64,000 nucleotides of DNA from an uncultured Acidobacteriota bacterium (GTDB taxonomy: Bacteria; Acidobacteriota; Blastocatellia; RBC074). The stretch spans positions 1-64,000 of the forward strand of contig CADECP010000001.1 of the NCBI GenBank assembly GCA_902825875.1. The letters run 5' to 3'. A program made the translations under genes and the position numbers. This document shows, piece by piece, positions 46,545 to 55,230 of this stretch; positions within the stretch are counted from its first letter, which is position 1; the number at the start of each line of letters is the position of its first letter. Under the pieces are notes generated by a model. That model searched no databases, had not been told where the DNA came from, and was given only the letters and a program-made list of their open reading frames with translations.

Positions 46545-47876
46545 TTATTGCGACAACAGCCTTGGCATTGACGGCAACCAGGCTTCGCGCAGGCGTTCCA
46601 GATAATCCGACTGCGGGTTGAATTCCGGCGAAGCCTTGACTGAACTGTCATACGAAAACAGCGCGAAGCCTTGTGCGCCAAGCTCGCGCGCCGCTTTGAT
46701 CTTTTCGATGGAACTTTCAGCAGTTTGTTTGTAACCGCCGATGCCTGCCCAAATCTGTTTGCCCGAAGCCAGTTTGACGGCGTTATTTATCTGACGACGG
46801 AAAGCTTCGGTGTCGGGCGTGTATGACATCGGACAGGCGACATCCAACCATCCCAGCCGCATCCATTGCCGCCAATCCTGAAATTTTGATCGAGCGGCAT
46901 CTTCCGTGTTGGCGAAGACTGCGGCGGAAACGATGGCGTGCGGTTTGACGGCTTTGACGCCTTTGTAAACGCGCTCGACTAAATCCGTGACTTGCCGCCG
47001 CTGAAAATCGGCAAACAGGTCGGGGAAGTTGGCGGCATAAGCCATCGGGTCAAGGTCGGATTGCCTGGCCAGTTCAGCGCGTTGTTCTTCATTGAGATTC
47101 TTTTCCACTTCGCTGCGGAAATGTTCGAGCGCCGAGCGGCTGTAATCGAAATTGGTATTCGGGTAACGCACATAATCGAAATGCAGACCGTCCACTTCGT
47201 AGCGTTCGGCTATGTCCAGCCAGATTTTGATCAGGCTTTCTTTGACTTCGGGATGAGCCGGAGACGTGTACAAGCCTTCGAGTTCGGTGCGATTGTTGCG
47301 CGTGAATTCGATCAGACGATTCAGGTAATCCGGTGATTTCGGATCAACAGGGAAAAGCTCTTTGGCAATTTCACGCGGAATCATCAGCCATTCAGGATGC
47401 TGGTAGATCAGGTGCGCGTTCGTTTGCGGAAGCTTCTCGATGTCGGCGACAACGTAAATGTTGATCCAGGCGTGAACGCGAATGCCTATGCGATGCGCTT
47501 CGTCCAGCGTCAACGCCAGCGGATCGAACTCGGTTGGTTGCCCAGCCAATTCATCAGCACGAGGTTCGACGCGAGAGTTGTAATAAGCATCACCGCGCCC
47601 GCGCACTTGCACAATCAGGTCGGTAAAGCCGTTGACTTTGGCGCGCGTGACCATTTCCTTGACGGCTTGCGGCGAAGACATGGTGTGGCGAACGACCCAC
47701 AACGCGCGAACTTCGTTGGGGGGAATCGGCTGCGGAGTTGCGGCTTTGGCCATTCCCGTCTCAACCCGCTGCGGAGGCGGCAGAGTCGGTGTAGGCGCAG
47801 CGGTTTTCTGCGCCGGGAGCAGGGCGGTCAGCAACAAAATCAAATAAGCAGCTATGATGGATGCGGCTCGTCTCAT
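46545..47876 (-). CDS. GHL10-type glycosyl-hydrolase-like protein
   Basis: 443 residues with N-terminal signal MRRAASIIAAYLILLLTALLPA. The TIM-barrel pattern of GHL10 (UPF0748, YngK-like) is clear: NEVRALWVVRHTM, FTDLIVQVRGRGDAYYNS, FDPLALTLDEAHRIGIRVHAWINIY, YEVDGLHFDYVRYPNTNFDYS, GWLDVACPMSYTPD and IWAGIGGY. Members are thought to act on cell-wall or other glycans; the exact reaction is unproved. It starts 14 bp after the Rpn-type gene and lacks its own strong ribosome site, consistent with a three-gene operon. Confidence 0.85.
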   Translation of the reverse strand: MRRAASIIAAYLILLLTALLPAQKTAAPTPTLPPPQRVETGMAKAATPQPIPPNEVRALWVVRHTMSSPQAVKEMVTRAKVNGFTDLIVQVRGRGDAYYNSRVEPRADELAGQPTEFDPLALTLDEAHRIGIRVHAWINIYVVADIEKLPQTNAHLIYQHPEWLMIPREIAKELFPVDPKSPDYLNRLIEFTRNNRTELEGLYTSPAHPEVKESLIKIWLDIAERYEVDGLHFDYVRYPNTNFDYSRSALEHFRSEVEKNLNEEQRAELARQSDLDPMAYAANFPDLFADFQRRQVTDLVERVYKGVKAVKPHAIVSAAVFANTEDAARSKFQDWRQWMRLGWLDVACPMSYTPDTEAFRRQINNAVKLASGKQIWAGIGGYKQTAESSIEKIKAARELGAQGFALFSYDSSVKASPEFNPQSDYLERLREAWLPSMPRLLSQ

Positions 47877-47890
47877 CTGTGTTTTGTCAG

Positions 47891-48826
47891 TTAGTTCTTT
47901 GTTGCCAGTTCTTTTACTCTGGAGCGCAATTCTTCGGCGTCAGTGATTCGATCCAAATCAAAAAAGAGTTGCTCCAACTGGTGCAGGTCGCCAATCAGGT
48001 CAAGGTCAGCTTTCAGGTCAATGCCAGGAAATTGCTTTTTAATTTGTGCCAGCAAGACCTTTTCCAACGAATGGCGACCTTCTTGAAGTCCTTCTTGAAG
48101 CCCTTCTTGAAGTCCTCGTTCGCGTCCTTTCTCAAGCCCTTGAGCCAAAATGAACTGATAACCAGGTGTGTCTTTGAACTTCTCTAGTGGAAACATACCG
48201 TACCTCTCAATCATGTGAAGAACGTCGGCGGCAGGATACCGCAGACTTCCCAGAACAAAGAAATGCAGCGCCAGTTCCAGTTTTCGCATTTGATCCTGAA
48301 CTCGCGCCAAGCCTTGTGTGCTTTGTTTGAATTCGTCCTGCCCACCTTTCATCAACGAAACGAATGGCAACAGGCTTTCACTGTTCATCGCCAAAGCCCA
48401 TTGCGCGTCAATCTCCCAAAGTTTGACGACGTGAAAACGGGCCGTCAGCGTCAATCCGTCTGCGTTGACCGTGAATTCCGTTGGGACTTCGGCAGGCATT
48501 CTGTTTGGCGATAACACCAACACATACGTTCGCACCGGCAAGCCCGTGTTGATCCAGATGATCGCCTGGTATTTCGCCACGCGCGCAGGCACATCGTCGG
48601 CGTAATATGTCTGCGCTTCCAAATGTGCCACAAAGTGTTCTGTCGCGCTGATCACTTCGTATGGCTGATCGGCGAACAACGCCGGAGCAGTCATTTCGCG
48701 TGGCAACGGTTTGACGGTTGCGCCTTCGGGCAAAGCCCCAACCAATCGCAACAGCGCCACTGGGTCTTGATCGGCTAAATCTTTGAAAGCCGTGTCGTAA
48801 GGTTTTTTGTCACCGGCTCCGCTCAT
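47891..48826 (-). CDS. Rpn/PDDEXK-type putative nuclease with QEGL repeats
   Basis: 311 residues from the ATG at 48824-48826, with GAGG upstream; a longer frame would overlap the NamZ gene. The N-terminus KPYDTAFKDLADQDPVALLRLVG and the HLEAQTYYADDVPARVAKYQAII segment supply the Asp and E-x-Q of a PD-(D/E)XK core as in Rpn recombination-promoting nucleases. A helical tail contains GLQEGLQEGLQEG, a length-variable repeat typical of this family, and a coiled C-terminus. Such genes are mobile and numerous. Its place between two cell-wall enzyme genes (gaps 17 and 14 bp) looks incidental. Confidence 0.78.
   Translation of the reverse strand: MSGAGDKKPYDTAFKDLADQDPVALLRLVGALPEGATVKPLPREMTAPALFADQPYEVISATEHFVAHLEAQTYYADDVPARVAKYQAIIWINTGLPVRTYVLVLSPNRMPAEVPTEFTVNADGLTLTARFHVVKLWEIDAQWALAMNSESLLPFVSLMKGGQDEFKQSTQGLARVQDQMRKLELALHFFVLGSLRYPAADVLHMIERYGMFPLEKFKDTPGYQFILAQGLEKGRERGLQEGLQEGLQEGRHSLEKVLLAQIKKQFPGIDLKADLDLIGDLHQLEQLFFDLDRITDAEELRSRVKELATKN
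48078..48113 (-). repeat. Three 12-bp direct repeats encoding QEGL
   Basis: Three units CCTTCTTGAAG(T/C) in tandem encode GLQE on the minus strand within the Rpn-type gene. They differ by one base and keep frame, so copy number can change without breaking the gene. Confidence 0.85.
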
Positions 48827-48843
48827 CACCACCTCGCAAAATT

Positions 48844-51369
48844 TCAATAGAGCAAATAACGCCGTCGAATCGCTTTGAAGCCTTCCAAGTCGGCATCCCA
48901 CAGTTGCCGAAGCGCGCGCGCGTCCGAACCTGATCGAAATGCGTCGTAAATTTTCTGACTCACCAGCAACCGGTTGAAACGATCAACGGCAAAGTCTTTG
49001 CCAAAGAGTTTTTTCAACTGCACAGCCATTTCCACTCCCATCAACACAGAGTCAAAACGGCTGCGGTCGGTGATGATGATGTTCACGCCACTGCATTCGG
49101 CATCTTTGTGAACGCTCGCTTTCGGCGTGAAACGCACTGGCACAAATCGCACGCCGGGCAGGTTGGCGGCGTTCAAAGCTTCGGCCAGTTTGCGCCCGTC
49201 CATCCACGGAGCGCCAACCAATTCAAACGGTGTGTCGGTTCCACGACCTACGGAAACGTTCGTCGGTTCCAGCAAACACACTCCGGGATAAAGCGTCGCT
49301 TGAGTCAGGCTTCGCATATTCGGCGAAGGATTGACCCAGGTCAGTCCGGTTTCGTCGAACCATTGACTCCGTTTCCAGTCTTCGGCGCGAACGATTTGCA
49401 GATCGGCGTTAATGTTGCGCTCTTTGTTGAAGAGTTGCGCCAATTCGCCGACGGTCATTCCGTGCCGAACGGGAATTTGGTGATGCGCTATGAACGACAG
49501 TTTGTCGCCGTCGGCAAGCGGGCCTTCGACATCGGTTCCATTGATTGGATTGATGCGGTCGAGCACGACAAAGGTCTTGCCGTTTTTGGCGGCTTCTTCC
49601 AGCGCCAAGCCCATCGTCGAAATGTAGGTATAAAACCGCGCGCCGATGTCCTGAATGTCGAAGACCAGCACGTCAATGTCTTTGAGCATTTCCGCCGTCG
49701 GCTTTCGCGTTTCGCCGTAAAGGCTAAACACCGGCAAGCCAGTCTTTTCGTCCGTCGAGTTGGTGATCTTCTCTTGATCCAGCGCGCCGCGAATTCCATG
49801 TTCCGGCGAAAACAGCGCAACAAGCTTCACGTCGGGCGCTTTGAACAACACATCAATCGTCGGATTGCCGTCGCGGTCTCGGCCTGTGTGGTTGGTGATA
49901 AGGCCGACTCGTTTGCCTTTGAGTAAGGCAAAGCCATCGCGCTTGAGCACGTCAATTCCGTTGAGCGTCTGAGCTTCGCGTGCGAGGTCAGAAAACTTAA
50001 CTCTTGGCGGTGTCTGTAGACCGGGGCCAAAATCCAACCGCTCGAATGGGTTCGACTTTCCAGCGAATGGAGGCGCAACAATTGAAGAGGCAACCAACGA
50101 TGCCACTCGCCCTCGCAAGCTGCCAACATCGGCAGGCTTTTTAGAATCGAGTTTCGGATGCACGCGGTTGCTAAGGAAGACAACAAAGGTTTCGCTCGCC
50201 GGATCAAGCCACAAACCTGTGCCGGTGAATCCGGTGTGGCCGAAGCTGCCAATCGGAAAGAGATCGCCTCGATTGGCCGAAAAGCCTGAATACACGTCCC
50301 AGCCAAGTCCGCGCGAATTTCCATCGCTGCCGTTGCCTGCCGAAGGGCGAGGTTCGGTCATTCGCTGAATTCCCATCGGACTCAAAATCCGACGACCTTG
50401 ATATTCGCCGCCGTTCAAAATCATCTGGCAGTAAATCGCCAGATCGTCCGCTGAAGAAAACAGTCCGGCGTGACCGGCGACTCCGCCCAGCAGATAAGAG
50501 CGCGGATCGTGGACTTCGCCGCGCATCCAATGTTCAGGCTGATTGGTTGCGCCTTCTTTTGCTGCGCCTTCACGAGTGCGATTTTGATCCGCGCCGCCAC
50601 GCTGTTCAGTCGGAGCGATGCGCGGCTTCAACGTCGCGCTCAGTCGTTCCAGCGGATTGAAGCTGGTGTCTTTCATTCCTAACGGTTCGAAGATGTTTTC
50701 GCGCGCGAACTGGTCAATCGGTTTGCCGCTGACTCGTTTAACCAACTCCGCCAGCACGATGAAATTCACGTCGGAGTAAATCATCTTCGATCCGGCTTCG
50801 TTCAGCGGAGCCAGTCGCCAAATGTTTTCAATCGCTTTTTCCGGGCCTTGTTCGTAATCGCGTATGTCGTTGTCGGCGATCAAACCCGAACGATGAATCA
50901 GCAAATGCTCAACGGTGATGGCGCGTTTGCCGTTTTCGGCGAACTCAGGAATGTAGCGGGAGACAGGATCGCCCAATCGCACCAAGCCGCGTTCGACCAA
51001 AATCATCACCGAAGTTGCCGTGGCTACGATTTTGGTCAGCGAAGCCAGATCGAAAATCGTGTCCGTAGTCATCGCTTCAATTTGCGGCTCCAACGCCCGA
51101 TTGCCATAAGCGCGTCGCCAGACGATTTTGCCTTGTCGCCCGACCAGCACAACCGCACCCGGCAATTGTTTTTTGGCGATTTCGGCTTCGACGATGGTGT
51201 CAATGTTGAACAACTGAGTCGGCGACATCCCAACCGCAGACGGCGAAGTCGTCGGCAACGTGGCGGTCGAAGTTTGCGACTGTCCGAAAACCGAAGAGAT
51301 GGAAAACGTCTGAAAAGCCAGGAGGCAAGTCAACGCGAGAGCAACGGAGCAATTAAATTTGTTTCGCAT
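48844..51369 (-). CDS. Fusion of serine beta-lactamase-like domain and NamZ-type (DUF1343) exo-muramidase
   Basis: 841 residues from the ATG at 51367-51369, chosen because a signal peptide follows (SVALALTCLLAFQTFSISSVFGQ). The first half is a class C beta-lactamase/esterase-like domain with DLASLTKI (Ser ~110, Lys ~113), YSDVNF (~197-202) and GHTGFTGT (~375-385). The second half (~440-841) is DUF1343/NamZ: LKGKRVGLITNHTGRD, VALFSPEHGIRG, PVFSLYGETRKPT, LVFDIQDIGARFYTYISTM, VEGPL and NPSPNMRSL. NamZ releases terminal N-acetylmuramic acid from peptidoglycan fragments. The pairing suggests one exported enzyme that trims peptide or ester and sugar of wall fragments. Followed by Rpn and GHL10 genes. 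Confidence 0.88.
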   Translation of the reverse strand: MRNKFNCSVALALTCLLAFQTFSISSVFGQSQTSTATLPTTSPSAVGMSPTQLFNIDTIVEAEIAKKQLPGAVVLVGRQGKIVWRRAYGNRALEPQIEAMTTDTIFDLASLTKIVATATSVMILVERGLVRLGDPVSRYIPEFAENGKRAITVEHLLIHRSGLIADNDIRDYEQGPEKAIENIWRLAPLNEAGSKMIYSDVNFIVLAELVKRVSGKPIDQFARENIFEPLGMKDTSFNPLERLSATLKPRIAPTEQRGGADQNRTREGAAKEGATNQPEHWMRGEVHDPRSYLLGGVAGHAGLFSSADDLAIYCQMILNGGEYQGRRILSPMGIQRMTEPRPSAGNGSDGNSRGLGWDVYSGFSANRGDLFPIGSFGHTGFTGTGLWLDPASETFVVFLSNRVHPKLDSKKPADVGSLRGRVASLVASSIVAPPFAGKSNPFERLDFGPGLQTPPRVKFSDLAREAQTLNGIDVLKRDGFALLKGKRVGLITNHTGRDRDGNPTIDVLFKAPDVKLVALFSPEHGIRGALDQEKITNSTDEKTGLPVFSLYGETRKPTAEMLKDIDVLVFDIQDIGARFYTYISTMGLALEEAAKNGKTFVVLDRINPINGTDVEGPLADGDKLSFIAHHQIPVRHGMTVGELAQLFNKERNINADLQIVRAEDWKRSQWFDETGLTWVNPSPNMRSLTQATLYPGVCLLEPTNVSVGRGTDTPFELVGAPWMDGRKLAEALNAANLPGVRFVPVRFTPKASVHKDAECSGVNIIITDRSRFDSVLMGVEMAVQLKKLFGKDFAVDRFNRLLVSQKIYDAFRSGSDARALRQLWDADLEGFKAIRRRYLLY

Positions 51370-51510
51370 GATCGTTGGAGGTTTGGTGATGAAGATGTTG
51401 TTACGAATCAGTTCAGTTCGAGTTGTCAGGGCGGACGCGGGGCGGTAATCGAAGCCTTGTTTTACCACAGCGTTGCCGTTTCTCATAAACCAATTTTACT
51501 GAAGCGTAAC

Positions 51511-51538
51511 TTGACAATACTGCTGCTCAAAACATAAT
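51511..51538 (+). promoter_or_regulatory. Sigma-70-like promoter for the TonB receptor at 51674
   Basis: TTGACA (51511-51516), 16 bp, then CATAAT (51533-51538). The -35 is perfect and the -10 is five of six. Confidence 0.6.
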
Positions 51539-51594
51539 GCCAACCATCGTCATTCACATATCAAAGCAGTAAAAATATTCCGCCAGCAGGCCGA

Positions 51595-51624
51595 TTCTGA
51601 AACGCGACTCCGCGTCTTTCAGAA
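51595..51624 (+). promoter_or_regulatory. 5'-leader hairpin before the TonB receptor
   Basis: TTCTGAAACGCG pairs with CGCG..TTTCAGAA (a two-base bulge) around ACTC. It would form in the leader about 50 bp before the start codon and outside the ribosome site. It could be a stability element or a weak attenuator. Confidence 0.5.
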
Positions 51625-51673
51625 GTAGTCAATCCATCAGTTTTCAATGTTCTATGACTTCGAGGAGGAAGTT

Positions 51674-54600
51674 ATGCTTTATCGGAAACCAACCTTCCGT
51701 AATTTCATTTTTTTGCTTGCAAGCCTGTTGCTGATGAGTTTTGTGGCAATGGCTCAATCTACATTTGGCACATTGCTGGGAACCGTCAAGGATTCTTCTG
51801 GCAGCTTGATTCCCAACGCGACGGTCAAAATTACCAATGTTGATGAAAACACCGTCCGAACGGTTCTTGCCAATTCCAACGGCGATTACGAAGCCGTCAA
51901 TAGCAAACCTGGACGCTACAAAATCGAAGTTACGGCGTCAGGATTTCAAGCCTTTACAACCACTGAGGTCTCTCTGGCGGCAAGGCAAACTCTGCGAGTT
52001 GACGCCACGCTGAACACTGGTCAAGTGACGGCTCAGGTGAACATCACCGCCAACGCCGGAGCAATTGCTACCGAAACGCAGACCATTTCTTCAGCGTTTG
52101 AATCGCAAAAGATTCTCAATCTGCCCGCCAACTATCGCGGCGCGGGCGGCAGCACCAGCCCGTACGCCTTGATTGCCGCGCTGCCCGGCGTACAGTCCGA
52201 CAACGGTGGAGCGTTTTCGATTCAAGGTGCTCTGCCTTCGCAATCGCAATTTTCGCTTGATGGCATTTCGACCACCAACGTCACAGGCAATTCGCCGTTG
52301 CGCAACGCATTTCCTTCGGCGGAATCCATCGCCGAAATCAAAGTGCAAGGCGTTGGTAACGCGGCGGAATACGGTCAGGTTGGCGATGTGACGACGATTT
52401 CAAAAAGCGGCACGAACGAATATCGCGCCACCTTGTTCTGGTTCCACCAGAACCGCGCGTTGGACGCCAAGGTTTACGGCGCGCTGACCAAACCGCAAAA
52501 GATCAGTAACGATTTTGGCTTCAGCGGCAGCGGCCCGGTTCGCATTCCGTGGTTGTATGACGGCAAAGACAAGACTTTCTTCTTTGGCACTTATGAAGGC
52601 TTGCGATTCCCGCGCGGCACGACAATTCAAAATACCGTGCCGACTCAAGCCATGCGAAACGGCGATTTCAGCGCGCTGACCAATGTCACCGTGCGCGATC
52701 CGCTGACCGGTCAGGCGTTTGCCAACAATCGCATTCCCGACAATCGCATCAGCGCAATTTCCAAAGCGATTCTGACGCTTTATCCGCTGCCCAACGTGAG
52801 CGACCCCGACCGGTTTCGCGTGGCGAATTACATTCGCAACAGTTCCAGCAGCATCAATTCCGATCAATACGACATTCGCATTGATCACAATCTAACCAGC
52901 AAACAATCGGTTTTCAGTCGCTGGACGTGGAAAGACGTATCGCAAGACAGCCCTAACAACCTGTCCTTGCCATCGAACACGGCTTTTGACCGTTACAAGA
53001 TTCTGGTAGCGTCGCATAACTACACTCTGACGCCGAGTTTGCTGAATGAAGCTCGTTTCGGCCTGACGCTCAACGACAGTGGCACGGCCTTCCCGTTCGA
53101 CGGGCGCGAATTCACCAACAAGCTGGGTTTCACGGGCATCGGGCCAAACTTTCCGTTCAATGGTTTGCCGAACATTGATTTTTCAGGCGACATTACTGAT
53201 TTGAATCGCAACCGTGCTGACGGCGCTTCTCAATCGCGTACTTACCAGTTCAATAACAATCTGACCTGGACGAAAGGCCGCCACACGACGAAATATGGTT
53301 TTGACGTGCGCTGGATTCGCGCCGTTTCGCCGCTGGGGTTCATCGGCGCGGACAATTATGGCAATTCCAGTTTCAACAACACCTTTTCCGGGAATGATTT
53401 TGGCGACTTTCTGCTGGGCATTCCGATTCGCACGTCTTACGCCATCATTCAGCAGGACAACGACGGGCGCACCACGCACTACCATTTTTTTGGCCAGGAC
53501 AGTTTCCGCGTCAGCCAGAAACTGACGCTGGAATTCGGGCTGCGTTACGAATACCACCCTGGTTATACCGACGCGGGCGGCAACATCGGCAACTTCGATC
53601 CGAGCGTGTCGCGCACCGGGCGCGTGGTTTATCCGACCGGCAAACAAAACCTGCTCGCCCCGGGCTTTTTGCGAACCTTCAACGCCTGCCCAGCTCCGGC
53701 GGCCAACGGCGCGGCTTGCACGCCCGTGCTTTCGGCGGAAGAGGCAGGACTTCCTGAAAGTTTGCGAACCGTGCCGAAAAACCGTTTCTTGCCGCGTGTC
53801 GGTTTTGCTTTCCGTCCGTTCGGCGACGACAAAACCGTAGTGCGTGGCGGCGTTGGCGCTTACAACGGCACGCTGCTCGGCAGCATTTACTTCTCGCTGA
53901 CCGGAACCTTGCAGTCCGACGTGCGCGAATTCACCAACCTGAGCCAGCAAGGCCGCCCGCTGTATCAATGGCCCGCCATTCAGTCCGGCGGAACCGGCAT
54001 CAACGCCGGGCAATTGGGAACGGCTTCGTTCCGCACGGCCAACGACATCAATTACAAAGACCCATATTCGCTGCAATGGAATCTGTCGGTTGATCGTTAC
54101 GTGGGTTTCGGTTTGGGAGTGCGTGTCTCGTACATCGGCATGAAGACAACGCAACTGGCCTGGGCGCCCGACCTGAATCAAATGACGAACTCGACGCAAT
54201 TCGCCATCAATCGCCCCTTGAGCGACCGCCCGTTCCCTAATTGGGGCATCATCTTCACGCGCACGGCAGGAGCTACGGCGTATTACAACGCCATGCAAGT
54301 GGAAGCGAATCGGCGTTTCTCAAACGGACTGACATTCAATTCAACCTACACCTGGGCGAAGAGCTTGGCCGACAATCTGGGACCGAACGCGACCGGATTC
54401 GTGGGCGAAACCGGCGGCGGACGTGCGGCTGACCTTTACAACCGGCAAGCCGAATACGGCGACGATTACGCCACGCGGCGTCATCGTTCGATTTCGACGG
54501 TGGTTTATGAATTGCCGTTCGGTAAAGGCCGTCAGTTCGCAAAAGACATTCATCCGGCGGCGAATGCTGTCATCGGTGGTTGGCAAATGAGCGCTATTTT

Positions 54601-55105
54601 CCTGGCTCAAACCGGCCCGTTCCTAACGCCGTTTTTGGGCAGCAATGTGGTTGATCCTTCGGGAAGCGGTTCTGGCCTGTCGCGCAATCAGCACCCGGAT
54701 CGCATCGGCAACGGCAACATCTCGAACAAAACCCAAGACCAGTGGTTCGACGTGAATGCTTTTGTCTGTCCCGGATTGACGACGCGCGTGGCGGGACAAT
54801 GTCGCATCGGCATCAATCCGGCGCGCGACGCTGCACCCATCGGACGTTTCGGCAACGCGGGCGTTGGCATCATCACCGGTCCCGGCACGATCAATCTTTC
54901 GCTCGGCGTAACGAAAGCGTTTTACCTGACCGAACGGATCAAACTGGAGGCGGGCGCGTCGTTCACCAACGTCGAGAACCGAGTTAATCTGGCCGACCCG
55001 CAAATGAACGTCATCAGCACGGCCTTCGGGCGCATCACCAGCGCGCGTAGCGCCGAACTGGGCGGTAGCCGCACAGGACAAGTTTCCATGCGACTGAGTT
55101 TCTAA
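51674..55105 (+). CDS. Oar-like TonB-dependent outer-membrane receptor
   Basis: 1143 residues from the ATG at 51674, with GGAGGAAG upstream. Signal peptide FIFLLASLLLMSFVAMAQ. A carboxypeptidase-regulatory domain (~23-110: GTLLGTVKDSSGSLIPNATV, GDYEAVNSKPGRYKIEVTASGF) and a plug (YALIAALPGVQSDNGGAFSIQG, LDGISTTNVTG, VTTISKSGTNEYRATLFW) precede a barrel ending VSMRLSF. Same architecture as the receptor at 42649 but quite divergent, so probably a different ligand. A dispersed palindrome and an amino-acid permease gene follow, suggesting a linked uptake route. Confidence 0.88.
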   Translation: MLYRKPTFRNFIFLLASLLLMSFVAMAQSTFGTLLGTVKDSSGSLIPNATVKITNVDENTVRTVLANSNGDYEAVNSKPGRYKIEVTASGFQAFTTTEVSLAARQTLRVDATLNTGQVTAQVNITANAGAIATETQTISSAFESQKILNLPANYRGAGGSTSPYALIAALPGVQSDNGGAFSIQGALPSQSQFSLDGISTTNVTGNSPLRNAFPSAESIAEIKVQGVGNAAEYGQVGDVTTISKSGTNEYRATLFWFHQNRALDAKVYGALTKPQKISNDFGFSGSGPVRIPWLYDGKDKTFFFGTYEGLRFPRGTTIQNTVPTQAMRNGDFSALTNVTVRDPLTGQAFANNRIPDNRISAISKAILTLYPLPNVSDPDRFRVANYIRNSSSSINSDQYDIRIDHNLTSKQSVFSRWTWKDVSQDSPNNLSLPSNTAFDRYKILVASHNYTLTPSLLNEARFGLTLNDSGTAFPFDGREFTNKLGFTGIGPNFPFNGLPNIDFSGDITDLNRNRADGASQSRTYQFNNNLTWTKGRHTTKYGFDVRWIRAVSPLGFIGADNYGNSSFNNTFSGNDFGDFLLGIPIRTSYAIIQQDNDGRTTHYHFFGQDSFRVSQKLTLEFGLRYEYHPGYTDAGGNIGNFDPSVSRTGRVVYPTGKQNLLAPGFLRTFNACPAPAANGAACTPVLSAEEAGLPESLRTVPKNRFLPRVGFAFRPFGDDKTVVRGGVGAYNGTLLGSIYFSLTGTLQSDVREFTNLSQQGRPLYQWPAIQSGGTGINAGQLGTASFRTANDINYKDPYSLQWNLSVDRYVGFGLGVRVSYIGMKTTQLAWAPDLNQMTNSTQFAINRPLSDRPFPNWGIIFTRTAGATAYYNAMQVEANRRFSNGLTFNSTYTWAKSLADNLGPNATGFVGETGGGRAADLYNRQAEYGDDYATRRHRSISTVVYELPFGKGRQFAKDIHPAANAVIGGWQMSAIFLAQTGPFLTPFLGSNVVDPSGSGSGLSRNQHPDRIGNGNISNKTQDQWFDVNAFVCPGLTTRVAGQCRIGINPARDAAPIGRFGNAGVGIITGPGTINLSLGVTKAFYLTERIKLEAGASFTNVENRVNLADPQMNVISTAFGRITSARSAELGGSRTGQVSMRLSF

Positions 55106-55115
55106 ACCTGACAAA

Positions 55116-55207
55116 CGGTACGGAACCAGGAGCGGTAGCGACTGGGTGGACTTGTGAGACATAAGCTTCAACAACCGCCCGGTCGCTACCGCTCTCGGTT
55201 CCGTACC
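55116..55207. repeat. Dispersed palindromic (REP-like) element, copy B
   Basis: Outer arms GGTACGGAACC and GGTTCCGTACC are exact complements. Inner arms AGGAGCGGTAGCGAC and GTCGCTACCGCT continue the stem with few mismatches around a ~40-base centre. It is homologous to copy A at 13182-13256 but with a longer loop. It ends 23 bp before the permease start, which has no clear Shine-Dalgarno. Confidence 0.85.
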
Positions 55208-55230
55208 AGTTCTTTTCGATCCTTCATCTA

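Larger units (their letters stand above)
51370..51673. other. Divergent promoter region between NamZ fusion and second TonB receptor
   Basis: 304 bp. On the plus strand it holds a good promoter (51511-51538) and a leader hairpin (51595-51624) before the receptor gene. The minus-strand promoter of the NamZ operon must also be here, but I see no clear match. Confidence 0.6.
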
